From the NCBI GenBank assembly GCA_022774325.1, contig JALFNN010000053.1:1-64000 (forward strand): a DNA stretch of 64,000 nucleotides, given 5' to 3'. Both the position numbers and the translations under genes were made by a program. Each line of letters opens with the position of its first letter. Within the stretch, counting starts at the first letter, position 1. Below, in pieces: positions 38,487-46,773 of this stretch. The notes beneath the pieces are model-generated. The model worked only from the letters and a program-made list of their open reading frames with translations. It had not been told where the DNA came from and did not search any database. The DNA comes from a bacterium. Its GTDB lineage: Bacteria; Bacillota; Clostridia; Lachnospirales; Lachnospiraceae.

Positions 38487-39554
38487 ATGACAGTCAGATG
38501 GTATCGAAGAATGCTGATTATTTTATTGGTGTTTGCCGTGACGGTCGGCGGCAGCTACTGCTTCCTGCAGATAAAAAGGGAGGAACTGAAAAAAGAGGTG
38601 AGCGCAGGCACCGGATCCGAGAATCTGTTGATTCCGGGAGGAATGCCAATAGGCATATACATGGAGACGGACGGAGTGATGGTACTCGGCACAGACGAGA
38701 TCAAAAGCAGTGACGGGAGCTCAACTTCCCCTGCAAAACATCTGGTGAAAGACGGAGATTATATCGTCGGAATCGATGAAGAAGAGGTGGAAAATAAGCA
38801 GGAACTCATCGAAGTTATGCAGAATATGTCGAAAAAAACCGTAATTCTGCACTTACGTAGAAAAATGGAGTATATTGATGTAAAGATTCATCCTGCAAAG
38901 GATGAAGAGGGGAAGTATAAACTTGGCATCTGGGTAAGGGACAATGTGCAGGGACTCGGAACCATCACATTTCTGAATGCGAACAGCGAGTTCGGAGCGC
39001 TTGGTCACGGAATCCATGATGTGGACACGAGTGAGCTTTTGGAAATATCAGAAGGTACTCTTTATGAAACCAGTATACAAAACATCAAAAAAGGGCAGAA
39101 TGGCAGTCCGGGAGGCATGGAAGGAATCATTGTATATAATCACTACAATGTACTCGGAAGTATAACGAGCAATACGGAAACGGGAATCTATGGGAAAATC
39201 GACCGGGTAGATAAGGTGTTCAAGAAGCAGGAGGCCTATCCGGCAGGTTCGAAAGAAGAAATCAAAACAGGGAAAGCGTATATCCGATGCGCCGTAAGCG
39301 GTGAAGTAAAAGATTATGAGATTCAGATTACAAAAATCGACTTACACCCGGGGGAGGTCAATAAGGGAATCGAGATCCGGGTCACCGATGAGGAACTTTT
39401 GAGAATAACAGGCGGAATTGTGCAGGGAATGAGTGGAAGTCCTATTTTGCAGGACGGAAAAATTGTGGGAGCAGTCACGCATGTTTTCGTACAGGATTCG
39501 ACAAAAGGCTACGGCATTTTCATCGAAAATATGCTGGAGAATCTTGACGAATAG
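38487..39554 (+). CDS. spoIVB: SpoIVB serine peptidase
   Basis: Forespore protease (family S55) that signals to the mother cell for pro-sigma-K processing. The 355-residue protein has an N-terminal membrane anchor (7-25), a PDZ-like domain (about 50-150, GDYIVGIDEEEVENKQEL), and a peptidase domain with the likely catalytic His in GALGHGIHDVDT and Ser in GMSGSPILQDGKIVGAV. The 38487 start has AAAGGGGAAC; the earlier frame start would place the inverted repeat inside the gene. Confidence 0.94.
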   Translation: MTVRWYRRMLIILLVFAVTVGGSYCFLQIKREELKKEVSAGTGSENLLIPGGMPIGIYMETDGVMVLGTDEIKSSDGSSTSPAKHLVKDGDYIVGIDEEEVENKQELIEVMQNMSKKTVILHLRRKMEYIDVKIHPAKDEEGKYKLGIWVRDNVQGLGTITFLNANSEFGALGHGIHDVDTSELLEISEGTLYETSIQNIKKGQNGSPGGMEGIIVYNHYNVLGSITSNTETGIYGKIDRVDKVFKKQEAYPAGSKEEIKTGKAYIRCAVSGEVKDYEIQITKIDLHPGEVNKGIEIRVTDEELLRITGGIVQGMSGSPILQDGKIVGAVTHVFVQDSTKGYGIFIENMLENLDE

Positions 39555-39596
39555 CGTCAAGCGCGAAAAATGTCTAATTTTTACGACTTTGTTTTC

Positions 39597-39626
39597 TTGT
39601 ATCCGGCAAATTCAGGAGCATATAAT
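39597..39626 (+). promoter_or_regulatory. Possible promoter of spo0A
   Basis: TTGTAT at 39597-39602 and TATAAT at 39621-39626, 18 bases apart. A 7-bp inverted repeat, CTTGACG/CGTCAAG (39543-39561), lies upstream across the spoIVB stop. Confidence 0.5.
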
Positions 39627-39679
39627 GTTTCCCGTAACAGCCGTAAATCTGCTGTCAAATCGAAGGAGGGTATAACTTT

Positions 39680-40468
39680 ATGGAAAGGCTGAATGTTGCG
39701 ATTGCCGACGATAATGAACGAATGCTGGATTTATTGAGCGAAATTATCGAAAGTGATCAGGAATTGAATCTTGTTGGAAAGGCGAACAACGGGGAGGATA
39801 TGTATCATATTATCAAAGAAGAGGAACCGGATGTTGTACTTCTGGATCTGATCATGCCGAAAATGGACGGGATCAGTGTGATGGAACTTGTGAGCCAGGA
39901 TAAGGCGGTCAAAAAACAACCCAATTTCATTGTTGTGACCGCAATCGGACAGGAGCGGATTACGGAAGATGCCTTTGAAAAAGGTGCATCATACTACATT
40001 TTAAAACCTTTCAACAATGAGACTGTGCTACAGCGGATAAAAAGTACCGGCCACGGAACAAAAGCGGCGGACCGGAAAGAAGAAACGATGGTTACAAAAG
40101 GACCGGACATGCAGGAGAACCTGGAAAAACAAGTGACGGATCTTCTTCATGAGATCGGGATACCGGCACACATCAAGGGATATCATTATCTTCGGGATTC
40201 GATATTGATGGTCGTAGACGATATGGATATTCTGAATGCGATTACCAAGATTCTGTATCCGACCGTGGCGAAAAAACATCAGACCACGGCGAGCAGAGTA
40301 GAAAGAGCAATACGCCATGCGATCGAAGTTGCATGGAGCAGAGGAAAACTCGACACGCTGGAGCGGCTGTTCGGGTATACAGTAAGCAATGGAAAAGGCA
40401 AGCCTACAAATTCTGAGTTTATCGCGCTTGTCGCAGATACGATCCGATTACAGTCAAAGCACAGATAA
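39680..40468 (+). CDS. spo0A: Sporulation master regulator Spo0A
   Basis: Response regulator that starts sporulation. The 262-residue protein has a receiver domain with the acidic pair D10-D11, the phosphate-accepting D56 in [11 protein letters not shown] and the conserved Lys in YILKPF. The C-terminal Spo0A DNA-binding domain (about 150-262) has the recognition helix region [30 protein letters not shown] precedes the ATG. The spoIVB-spo0A order is conserved in endospore formers. Confidence 0.98.
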   Translation: MERLNVAIADDNERMLDLLSEIIESDQELNLVGKANNGEDMYHIIKEEEPDVVLLDLIMPKMDGISVMELVSQDKAVKKQPNFIVVTAIGQERITEDAFEKGASYYILKPFNNETVLQRIKSTGHGTKAADRKEETMVTKGPDMQENLEKQVTDLLHEIGIPAHIKGYHYLRDSILMVVDDMDILNAITKILYPTVAKKHQTTASRVERAIRHAIEVAWSRGKLDTLERLFGYTVSNGKGKPTNSEFIALVADTIRLQSKHR

Positions 40469-40471
40469 ATC

Positions 40472-40500
40472 TTTTCAAATCGCCGTTTTTGCGGTATAAT
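40472..40500 (+). promoter_or_regulatory. Promoter of glgA
   Basis: TTTTCA at 40472-40477 and TATAAT at 40495-40500, with 17 bases between, directly after spo0A. Confidence 0.6.
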
Positions 40501-40542
40501 TAGTAGCTAGAAAGCCGCAAGAGAGAAGAAGGAGGGCGCAGG

Positions 40543-41979
40543 ATGAAAAAGATATTGTTTGTAGCATCGGAAGCGGTGCCATTTATTAAAACGGGAGGCC
40601 TTGCAGATGTTGTCGGCTCACTTCCGAAATATTTTGACAAAAAGAAATACGACGTGCGTGTGATGATTCCAAAGTATGTATGTATGAAGGAAGAATGGAA
40701 GAATCAGCTTGTTTATAAGACTCATTTTTATATGGATCTGAATTGGCGGCAGCAGTATGTGGGAATTCTGGAACTGCAGTACGAAGGTGTTACATTCTAT
40801 TTTATTGATAACGAATATTATTTTAACGGACCGAAGCCGTATGGAGATATTGCCTATGATATTGAGAAGTTCGCATTTTTCTCCAAAGCAGCGCTTTGCG
40901 CACTCCCGCTCCTGGATTTCCGCCCCGATATTATTCACTGCCACGATTGGCAGACAGGACTTGTCCCGGTATTTCTTGACAACTTCCGTTACGGAAATGA
41001 GTATTTCAGAGGAATCAAGACTGTATTTACCATCCATAATCTGAAGTTCCAGGGCGTGTGGGATAAGAAAACGGTTCGTGATATCACCGGACTTCCGGAT
41101 TACTATTTCACACCGGATAAACTGGAGGCATACCGGGATGCCAACTTCCTCAAAGGCGGTATCGTGTATTCAGACCGCGTGACAACGGTAAGCAATACCT
41201 ACGCAGAAGAAATAAAGACACCATTTTACGGAGAAAAGCTGAACGGACTTATGAATGCCCGTTCCAATTGTCTCTCCGGAATTGTAAATGGAATTGACTA
41301 CAATGAGTTCAATCCGGAGACAGACCCGAACATTGTGAAAAATTATTCTATTGAGACATTCCGCAAGGAAAAAGTGAAGAATAAGACCGCACTTCAGGAA
41401 GAGCTTGGCCTGGAAAAAGATCCTCATAAGATGCTGATCGGTATTGTATCCCGACTGACAGACCAGAAGGGATTTGACCTGGTCAACTATGTAATGGATG
41501 AACTTTGTCAGGATGAGGTGGAGATCGTCATTCTTGGTACCGGAGAAGAACGCTATGAGAACAGCTTTCGTTATTTCGCATGGAAATATCCGGAGAAAGT
41601 CAGTGCCAATATCTATTATTCCGAGCCGATGTCACACAAAGTGTATGCATCCTGTGATGCATTCCTGATGCCGTCACTTTTTGAACCTTGCGGACTGAGT
41701 CAGCTTATGAGCCTTCGTTACGGAACCGTACCGATCGTTCGTGAGACCGGTGGACTGAAAGATACGGTTGAGCCGTACAACGAGTTCGAGAAGACGGGAA
41801 CCGGATTCAGTTTTATGAACTTTAATGCGCATGAGATGCTTGGAACGATCCGTTATGCAGAACGTATTTATTATGATAGAAAACGTGACTGGAACAAGAT
41901 CGTGGAACGAGGCATGCAGAAAGACTTCTCATGGAGCAATTCAGCAAGATTATATGAAGATCTCTATGAAGGAATGTAA
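40543..41979 (+). CDS. glgA: Glycogen synthase (ADP-glucose type)
   Basis: Glycosyltransferase family 5 enzyme that extends glycogen chains. The 478-residue protein has the N-terminal ADP-glucose motif KTGGLADVVGSLPK (15-28), HDWQTGLVP, and the GT-B C-terminal domain with GIVSRLTDQKGFDLV and PSLFEPCGLSQLMSLRYG. GAAGGAGGG precedes the ATG. No other glycogen genes are next to it. Confidence 0.96.
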   Translation: MKKILFVASEAVPFIKTGGLADVVGSLPKYFDKKKYDVRVMIPKYVCMKEEWKNQLVYKTHFYMDLNWRQQYVGILELQYEGVTFYFIDNEYYFNGPKPYGDIAYDIEKFAFFSKAALCALPLLDFRPDIIHCHDWQTGLVPVFLDNFRYGNEYFRGIKTVFTIHNLKFQGVWDKKTVRDITGLPDYYFTPDKLEAYRDANFLKGGIVYSDRVTTVSNTYAEEIKTPFYGEKLNGLMNARSNCLSGIVNGIDYNEFNPETDPNIVKNYSIETFRKEKVKNKTALQEELGLEKDPHKMLIGIVSRLTDQKGFDLVNYVMDELCQDEVEIVILGTGEERYENSFRYFAWKYPEKVSANIYYSEPMSHKVYASCDAFLMPSLFEPCGLSQLMSLRYGTVPIVRETGGLKDTVEPYNEFEKTGTGFSFMNFNAHEMLGTIRYAERIYYDRKRDWNKIVERGMQKDFSWSNSARLYEDLYEGM

Positions 41980-42060
41980 TATTTGGTAAAATTATCCCTA
42001 GTAAGAGAGTCGGTATTGAGATATAATGGAAGATAAGTATGTTAGAATAGGAGAGAAAGA

Positions 42061-42927
42061 ATGAAAATCAAAGAAAGACTACAGGAAAATAAAGTACATA
42101 TTTCATTTGAAGTATTTCCGCCGAAGACAGATGCAGGCTTTGAATCCGTTATGGGAGCGGTGGAGAAAATCGCTGCTCTGAAGCCCTCTTATATCAGTGT
42201 TACCTATGGTGCCGGCGGCGGAACGAGCAAGAATACAGTGAAGATCGCTTCACACATTAAGAAAGATCTGGGTGTGCCGAGTCTCGCACATCTGACTTGC
42301 GCGTCTTCCACAAGGGAAGAAGTTCATGCAGTGATCGACCGGCTGAAAGAAGAGGGAATTGAAAATATTCTTGCACTTAGGGGAGATATTCCGAAAGACG
42401 CCAGTTTCCCGATTCCGGGACAGTATCACTATGCATCCGAACTGATCCGGGACATCAAAGAACAGGGAGATTTCTGTATTGGCGCAGCCTGCTATCCGGA
42501 AGGACATGTAGAATCTGCAAGCAAGAATGAAGACATTCTCCATTTGAAAGAAAAAGTGGACTGCGGTGTGGATTTTCTTACGACACAGATGTTTTTCGAT
42601 AACAGTATTCTTTATAATTTCCTTTATCGTATCCGCGAAAAAGGGATCACGGTTCCGGTGCTTCCCGGAATCATGCCGGTTACCAACGGTAAGCAGATCG
42701 CAAGGATTTGTTCGCTCTCCGGAACTGTGCTTCCGCAGAGATTTCTCGCGGTAGTGGATAAATTCGGAGATAATCCGGCGGCAATGCAGCAGGCCGGAAT
42801 CGCGTATGCGACAGACCAGATCATCGATCTGATTGCAAACGGAATACAGAATATCCATATTTATTCTATGAATAAGCCGGAGGTTGCAGCGGCAATCATG
42901 GCAAATCTTTCAGAAATTATGAAATAG
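42061..42927 (+). CDS. metF: Methylenetetrahydrofolate reductase
   Basis: Reduces methylene-THF to methyl-THF, the methyl donor for MetH. The 288-residue TIM-barrel protein has FEVFPPKTDAGFES at its start, LRGDIPKD, and the folate/FAD-site CYPEGHVES and TTQMFFDN. GGAGAGAAAG precedes the ATG. It is the first of three genes (metF, MetH activation protein, metH) with gaps of 8 and 24 bases, so a single operon is likely. I see no SAM or B12 riboswitch upstream. Confidence 0.95.
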   Translation: MKIKERLQENKVHISFEVFPPKTDAGFESVMGAVEKIAALKPSYISVTYGAGGGTSKNTVKIASHIKKDLGVPSLAHLTCASSTREEVHAVIDRLKEEGIENILALRGDIPKDASFPIPGQYHYASELIRDIKEQGDFCIGAACYPEGHVESASKNEDILHLKEKVDCGVDFLTTQMFFDNSILYNFLYRIREKGITVPVLPGIMPVTNGKQIARICSLSGTVLPQRFLAVVDKFGDNPAAMQQAGIAYATDQIIDLIANGIQNIHIYSMNKPEVAAAIMANLSEIMK

Positions 42928-42935
42928 GTGTAACT

Positions 42936-43583
42936 ATGACAGACTTAAGGACGAAAGAAGCGATTCGTTACCTTGGTTATGGAAAACACGCGGTAGATGA
43001 GGGAACGCTTGGGCTGATTTCAGACTCTTTCAGGGATCTGGAAGCATGTGCGGCAGCGAAATCCATCTACCGCATTTTTGAATGTGAACATACAGGGGAG
43101 AACGAATTAAAAATAGGAAAAATGAATATTACAAGCAGGAGTCTCGGAAGGAACCTGAAGGGATGCGGCAGTGTGGTTCTGCTTGGAGCTACACTGGGGA
43201 CCGGTGTGGATCTGATGATGAAGCGGTTCTCCCTCACAGATATGGCCAAGACGGTGGTACTTCAGGCCTGCGCCGCAGCGTATCTGGAGGAATATCTGGA
43301 TCAGCTCCAGGAGAAGATCGGTGAAGAGCTAAGGCAACAGGAAAAATGGCTCAGACCACGATTCAGTCCCGGGTACGGGGATTTTGATATTCATCATCAG
43401 AAGGACATTCTGCAAATGCTGGATACGGCCAAAACGATCGGCCTTACGATGACGGACAGCTATATGCTTACACCGGTCAAATCTGTGACTGCACTGATCG
43501 GGATCAGCGATTCCGATGAGAAATGTCATATCAAAGGCTGTGAATCCTGTGGGAAGACAGACTGCATTTACAGAAGAAACTAG
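42936..43583 (+). CDS. MetH activation-domain protein (stand-alone)
   Basis: A 215-residue protein related to the C-terminal reactivation domain of cobalamin-dependent methionine synthase. RYLGYGKHAVDEGT at the start and RPRFSPGYGDFDIHHQKDIL, which matches the SAM-binding part of that domain, support this. The last 20 residues hold four cysteines (CHIKGCESCGKTDC), suggesting a metal site. It should bind MetH in trans to reductively re-methylate its cobalamin. Confidence 0.85.
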   Translation: MTDLRTKEAIRYLGYGKHAVDEGTLGLISDSFRDLEACAAAKSIYRIFECEHTGENELKIGKMNITSRSLGRNLKGCGSVVLLGATLGTGVDLMMKRFSLTDMAKTVVLQACAAAYLEEYLDQLQEKIGEELRQQEKWLRPRFSPGYGDFDIHHQKDILQMLDTAKTIGLTMTDSYMLTPVKSVTALIGISDSDEKCHIKGCESCGKTDCIYRRN

Positions 43584-43607
43584 AAGAAGTTAGAAGGAGC
43601 AATGGAC

Positions 43608-46082
43608 ATGAGTATACGAGAAAGACTGGGCAGAGAACTGCTCTTTTTTGACGGAGGAATGGGGACGCTTCTCCAGGAACGGGGACTGGAACCGGGAGAG
43701 CTCCCTGAAGTATGGAATCTGAAGCACCCGGAAGAGGTCGAGGAGATCCACCGGAGATATTTTGAAGCAGGCAGCGACATCGTCCTGACCAATACGTTCG
43801 GGGCAAATGCCTGCAAATTCCATGATGACAACTGGTCACTGGAGGAAGTTATCTGTGCTGCCGTGAAAAATGCAAAGCGGGCACAGGAGCAGGGAGTGCT
43901 GGATGGAAGAGAAACCTATGTGGCACTCGATATGGGACCCACCGGCAAGTTGTTAAAGCCCATGGGCGATCTGGATTTTGAGGATGCGTACCGTGCATTT
44001 GCAGAAGCTGCCACCCTCGGAGAAAAGAACGGTGCAGATCTCATCCATATAGAAACCATGAGTGACACCTACGAGGTGAAAGCTGCGGTACTTGCCGCGA
44101 AAGAAAACACCTCCCTTCCGGTATTTGCCACGATGATCTTCGATGAGCGGGGAAAACTTCTGACCGGCGGAGATGTCCCGTCCGTTGTGGCGATGCTTGA
44201 AGGACTGGGAGTCGATGCCATCGGAATGAACTGCGGCCTCGGACCGGACCAGATGCTTCCACTTCTGAAAGCGATGCGACGCTACACCTCTCTTCCGGTC
44301 ATCGTAAAGCCAAATGCGGGACTTCCGAAGCAGAAGAACGGGGAGACATATTATGATGTAGAGCCGGAACGTTTTGCCGCCACGATGAAGAAAATCGTAG
44401 AAGAGGGTGCCTGCGTCATCGGAGGCTGCTGTGGAACCACACCCGATCATATCCGAAGAATGGTGGAAGCCTGCAAGGACCATCCAATCCTTCCGGTGGA
44501 AGAGAAGGAGGATACCATCGTTTCCTCCTATGGGAAAGCAGTGATTTTAGGGGATATGCCGCTTATTATCGGTGAGCGCATCAATCCGACCGGCAAAAAA
44601 AGGTTTAAAGAAGCATTGAAAGCGCACGATATGGATTACATCCTCAAAGAGGGAATCACACAGCAGGAGAAGGGTGCGCACATTCTGGATGTCAATGTGG
44701 GACTGCCGGATATCGATGAAGTGCAGATGATGAAGGATGTAGTGACCCAGCTTCAGAGCGTGACCAGCCTTCCGCTGCAAATCGACACGGTAGACGCAAA
44801 GGCCATGGAAGCCGCCATGCGGATCTACAACGGCAAACCTATGCTTAACTCCGTTAGCGGCAAACAGGAATCCATGAACGCCGTCTTCCCGCTGGTGAAA
44901 AAATACGGTGGTGTCGTAGTCGGGCTGACCTTAGACGAACAGGGAATACCTTCCGATGCAGACGGAAGAGTGAAGATCGCCGGAAAAATCATCGAAGAAG
45001 CCGCAAAATACGGAATCAGGAAGAAAGATATTGTTATCGATGTGCTGACCATGACCATCAGCTCCGAGAAGGACGGTGCAAAAGTCACCCTGGAAGCCCT
45101 CAGAAAAGTGCGAGAGATCTACGGAGTGCGCACCGTACTCGGCGTATCCAACATTTCCTTTGGACTTCCCAAAAGACCGGTGATCAACAGCCATTTCTAC
45201 ACCATGGCGATGCAGAACGGACTGACGGCAGGCATCATCAATCCTTCCTCCGAAGAAATGATGAAATCTTACGACGCATTCCTCGCACTGATGGGATACG
45301 ATGAAAACTGTACCTCCTATATCACCAAATATGCTGCACAGGCAGCGGCGGAAAAAGCTGCGGCACAGGTGGCAGGCGGAAACGGAACACTCCGGATAGC
45401 GGGCGGAAACGGCCCCTCCCAGCCGGTGGGCACAGATACCGGGAACACACTGACATTAAAATACGCAATCGAAAAAGGCCTGAAGGAAGAAGCCCATCAT
45501 CTCACCCGGGAACTCGTGAAAACACGGGATGCGATGGAGATCATCCAGCAGGAACTGATCCCCGCACTCAACGTCGTTGGAGACGGCTTTGAAAAAGGAA
45601 CCGTGTTCCTTCCCCAGCTCCTCATGAGTGCCGACGCCGCAAAAATCGCCTTTGCCGTTATCAAAGACGTACTCGCCGAATCCGGAGCTGCCGAAGAAAA
45701 AAAAGAAAAAATCATCCTTGCAACCGTCAAAGGCGACATTCACGATATCGGCAAAAACATCGTCAAAGTCCTTCTCGAAAACTACGGCTTCGAAGTCCTG
45801 GACCTCGGCAAAGATGTACCGCCGGAATTTATCGTAGAAAAAGCAATTGAAGAAGAAGTGACACTCGTAGGCCTAAGCGCACTCATGACCACCACCGTAG
45901 TCAGCATGGAAGAAACCATCCGCCAGCTCCGCGAGAAAAAGCCCGACTGCCGCGTCATGGTAGGAGGCGCCGTCCTCAACCAGGAATACGCCGACATGAT
46001 CGGCGCCGACTTCTACGGCAAAGACGCCATGCAGTCCGTACACTACGCCCAGTCCCTCTTCGGAACAGAAAACAAAGTTTAG
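43608..46082 (+). CDS. metH: Cobalamin-dependent methionine synthase lacking activation domain
   Basis: Transfers methyl from methyl-THF to homocysteine through cobalamin. The 824-residue protein has the homocysteine domain (1-290; zinc-binding GGCCGTTPDH), the pterin domain (about 310-570; GERINPTGKKRFKEAL), and cap plus B12 domains (about 620-824; DIHDIG near 710 gives the cobalamin-ligand His). The activation domain is missing and encoded next door. An Ala/Gly-rich linker near 578-620 repeats AGGNG. The last third uses many C-ending codons, unlike the start. I prefer the ATG at 43608 (AGAAGGAG eight bases upstream) to 43602. Confidence 0.94.
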   Translation: MSIRERLGRELLFFDGGMGTLLQERGLEPGELPEVWNLKHPEEVEEIHRRYFEAGSDIVLTNTFGANACKFHDDNWSLEEVICAAVKNAKRAQEQGVLDGRETYVALDMGPTGKLLKPMGDLDFEDAYRAFAEAATLGEKNGADLIHIETMSDTYEVKAAVLAAKENTSLPVFATMIFDERGKLLTGGDVPSVVAMLEGLGVDAIGMNCGLGPDQMLPLLKAMRRYTSLPVIVKPNAGLPKQKNGETYYDVEPERFAATMKKIVEEGACVIGGCCGTTPDHIRRMVEACKDHPILPVEEKEDTIVSSYGKAVILGDMPLIIGERINPTGKKRFKEALKAHDMDYILKEGITQQEKGAHILDVNVGLPDIDEVQMMKDVVTQLQSVTSLPLQIDTVDAKAMEAAMRIYNGKPMLNSVSGKQESMNAVFPLVKKYGGVVVGLTLDEQGIPSDADGRVKIAGKIIEEAAKYGIRKKDIVIDVLTMTISSEKDGAKVTLEALRKVREIYGVRTVLGVSNISFGLPKRPVINSHFYTMAMQNGLTAGIINPSSEEMMKSYDAFLALMGYDENCTSYITKYAAQAAAEKAAAQVAGGNGTLRIAGGNGPSQPVGTDTGNTLTLKYAIEKGLKEEAHHLTRELVKTRDAMEIIQQELIPALNVVGDGFEKGTVFLPQLLMSADAAKIAFAVIKDVLAESGAAEEKKEKIILATVKGDIHDIGKNIVKVLLENYGFEVLDLGKDVPPEFIVEKAIEEEVTLVGLSALMTTTVVSMEETIRQLREKKPDCRVMVGGAVLNQEYADMIGADFYGKDAMQSVHYAQSLFGTENKV

Positions 46083-46129
46083 AAAAAATTCATAAAATCA
46101 AGCCACAAAAACCACAAATTATGTGAAAA

Positions 46130-46158
46130 TTGATTTGAAAAGAACCCATTCATATGTT
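46130..46158 (+). promoter_or_regulatory. Possible promoter of a small membrane protein gene
   Basis: TTGATT at 46130-46135 and TATGTT at 46153-46158 with a 17-base gap, upstream of the 44-codon frame at 46193. Confidence 0.5.
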
Positions 46159-46192
46159 ATGATAAAACTAGTTTAGCAAGGGAGGCACGAGT

Positions 46193-46327
46193 ATGGCATT
46201 TTTCTCAACACTAATCAGCACACTTATTAAAATGGCTATCATAGCAGTCTTCGCATTCCTCGGAATCCTGACCGGAAAAAAACTGCGCGACCGCAAAAAC
46301 GCCAAAACCGCAGCTGAAGAAAAATAA
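46193..46327 (+). CDS. Small single-pass membrane protein, unknown
   Basis: A 44-residue frame: MAFFSTLISTLIKMAIIAVF then AFLGILTGKKLRDRKNAKTA and a short acidic end. Residues 8-28 form one membrane helix followed by a strongly positive tail, which predicts the C-terminus inside the cell. It has an excellent GGGAGGCACGAGT site, its own likely promoter, and a 25-bp-arm terminator directly after it, so it is probably expressed. No family is recognised. Phospholamban-like regulatory micropeptide or membrane sensor are only guesses. Confidence 0.65.
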   Translation: MAFFSTLISTLIKMAIIAVFAFLGILTGKKLRDRKNAKTAAEEK

Positions 46328-46330
46328 TGA

Positions 46331-46385
46331 AGACAAATAAAAAGATTCTCCGGATCATAAATCCGGAGAATCTTTTTATTTGTCT
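46331..46385. terminator. Terminator after the small membrane protein gene
   Basis: Perfect 25-bp arms (46331-46355 and 46361-46385) built around ATTCTCCGGAT/ATCCGGAGAAT, with A- and T-rich flanks. It is active-looking on both strands. Confidence 0.9.
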
Positions 46386-46395
46386 GACTTCCCCC

Positions 46396-46430
46396 GCTCA
46401 ATCGGTCCCATCTATGGGACCCAATTGAGC
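46396..46430. repeat. 35-bp palindrome
   Basis: GCTCAAT-C-GGTCCCAT, a CT centre, then ATGGGACC-CA-ATTGAGC: two near-perfect arms around position 46412. No gene is nearby on either strand. It is the first part of a gene-free repeat island before alaS. Confidence 0.85.
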
Positions 46431-46445
46431 CCCACCCAGGAAAAC

Positions 46446-46509
46446 CACATCCTCCCCCAGAAAATGCACATCCTCCCCCAGAAAATGCACATCTTCCCCC
46501 ATGGAAATG
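46446..46509. repeat. Three 21-bp tandem repeats
   Basis: Two exact copies of a 21-base unit beginning CACATCCTCCCCCAG (46446-46466, 46467-46487) and a third diverged copy (46488-46509). No spacers of unique sequence lie between them, so this is not a CRISPR. Frames that cross it look accidental. Confidence 0.9.
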
Positions 46510-46514
46510 CACAG

Positions 46515-46662
46515 CCCCCGCCTGACAGGGATGGTTCCCGGACCGTCAAAAACGCCGGCACTTGATGGCAGCAGCCGCATGCGCGGCGCCCTGGCATCAT
46601 AGTACCGCTGCGTTTTTGCCCGAGCGAAAGCGAGTCCGGGAACCATCCCTGCCAGGCGGGGG
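46515..46662. repeat. 148-bp palindromic element with 29-bp inverted ends
   Basis: Left arm 46515-46543 (starting CCCCCGCCTG) and right arm 46634-46662 (ending CAGGCGGGGG) match in 28 of 29 positions when inverted. The inner DNA also pairs (CAAAAACG/CGTTTTTG), so the whole can fold into one long hairpin. It is visibly GC-richer than flanking genes. It codes for no clear protein. It may be a MITE-like element, a structured RNA or a protein-binding palindrome. It ends 26 bases before the alaS promoter. Confidence 0.85.
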
Positions 46663-46688
46663 CGTCCCCATTTTCCAACGCGAAACAG

Positions 46689-46717
46689 TTGACAAACCTC
46701 CCCACAATCTTTATAAT
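46689..46717 (+). promoter_or_regulatory. Promoter of alaS
   Basis: A consensus TTGACA at 46689-46694, 17 bases, and TATAAT at 46712-46717. The leader to alaS is only about 50 bases, too short for a T-box. Confidence 0.8.
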
Positions 46718-46773
46718 TAAACTTTAGCAAATTGCGTGCAGAATTTTGCACGATACAGTATAGGAGGAAAAAG

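Noticed and set aside
41980..42060. SAM or cobalamin riboswitch before metF
   Set aside because: The 81-base gap is short and shows no conserved box or terminator.
46446..46509. CRISPR-like repeats
   Set aside because: The 21-bp units are directly joined, with no unique spacers, and no cas genes are nearby.
46380..46740. Short coding frames on both strands in the repeat island
   Set aside because: They follow the tandem repeats and palindromes, lack ribosome sites and have biased low-complexity translations.
46663..46773. T-box riboswitch before alaS
   Set aside because: The promoter leaves only about 50 leader bases, with no terminator/antiterminator and no T-box motif.
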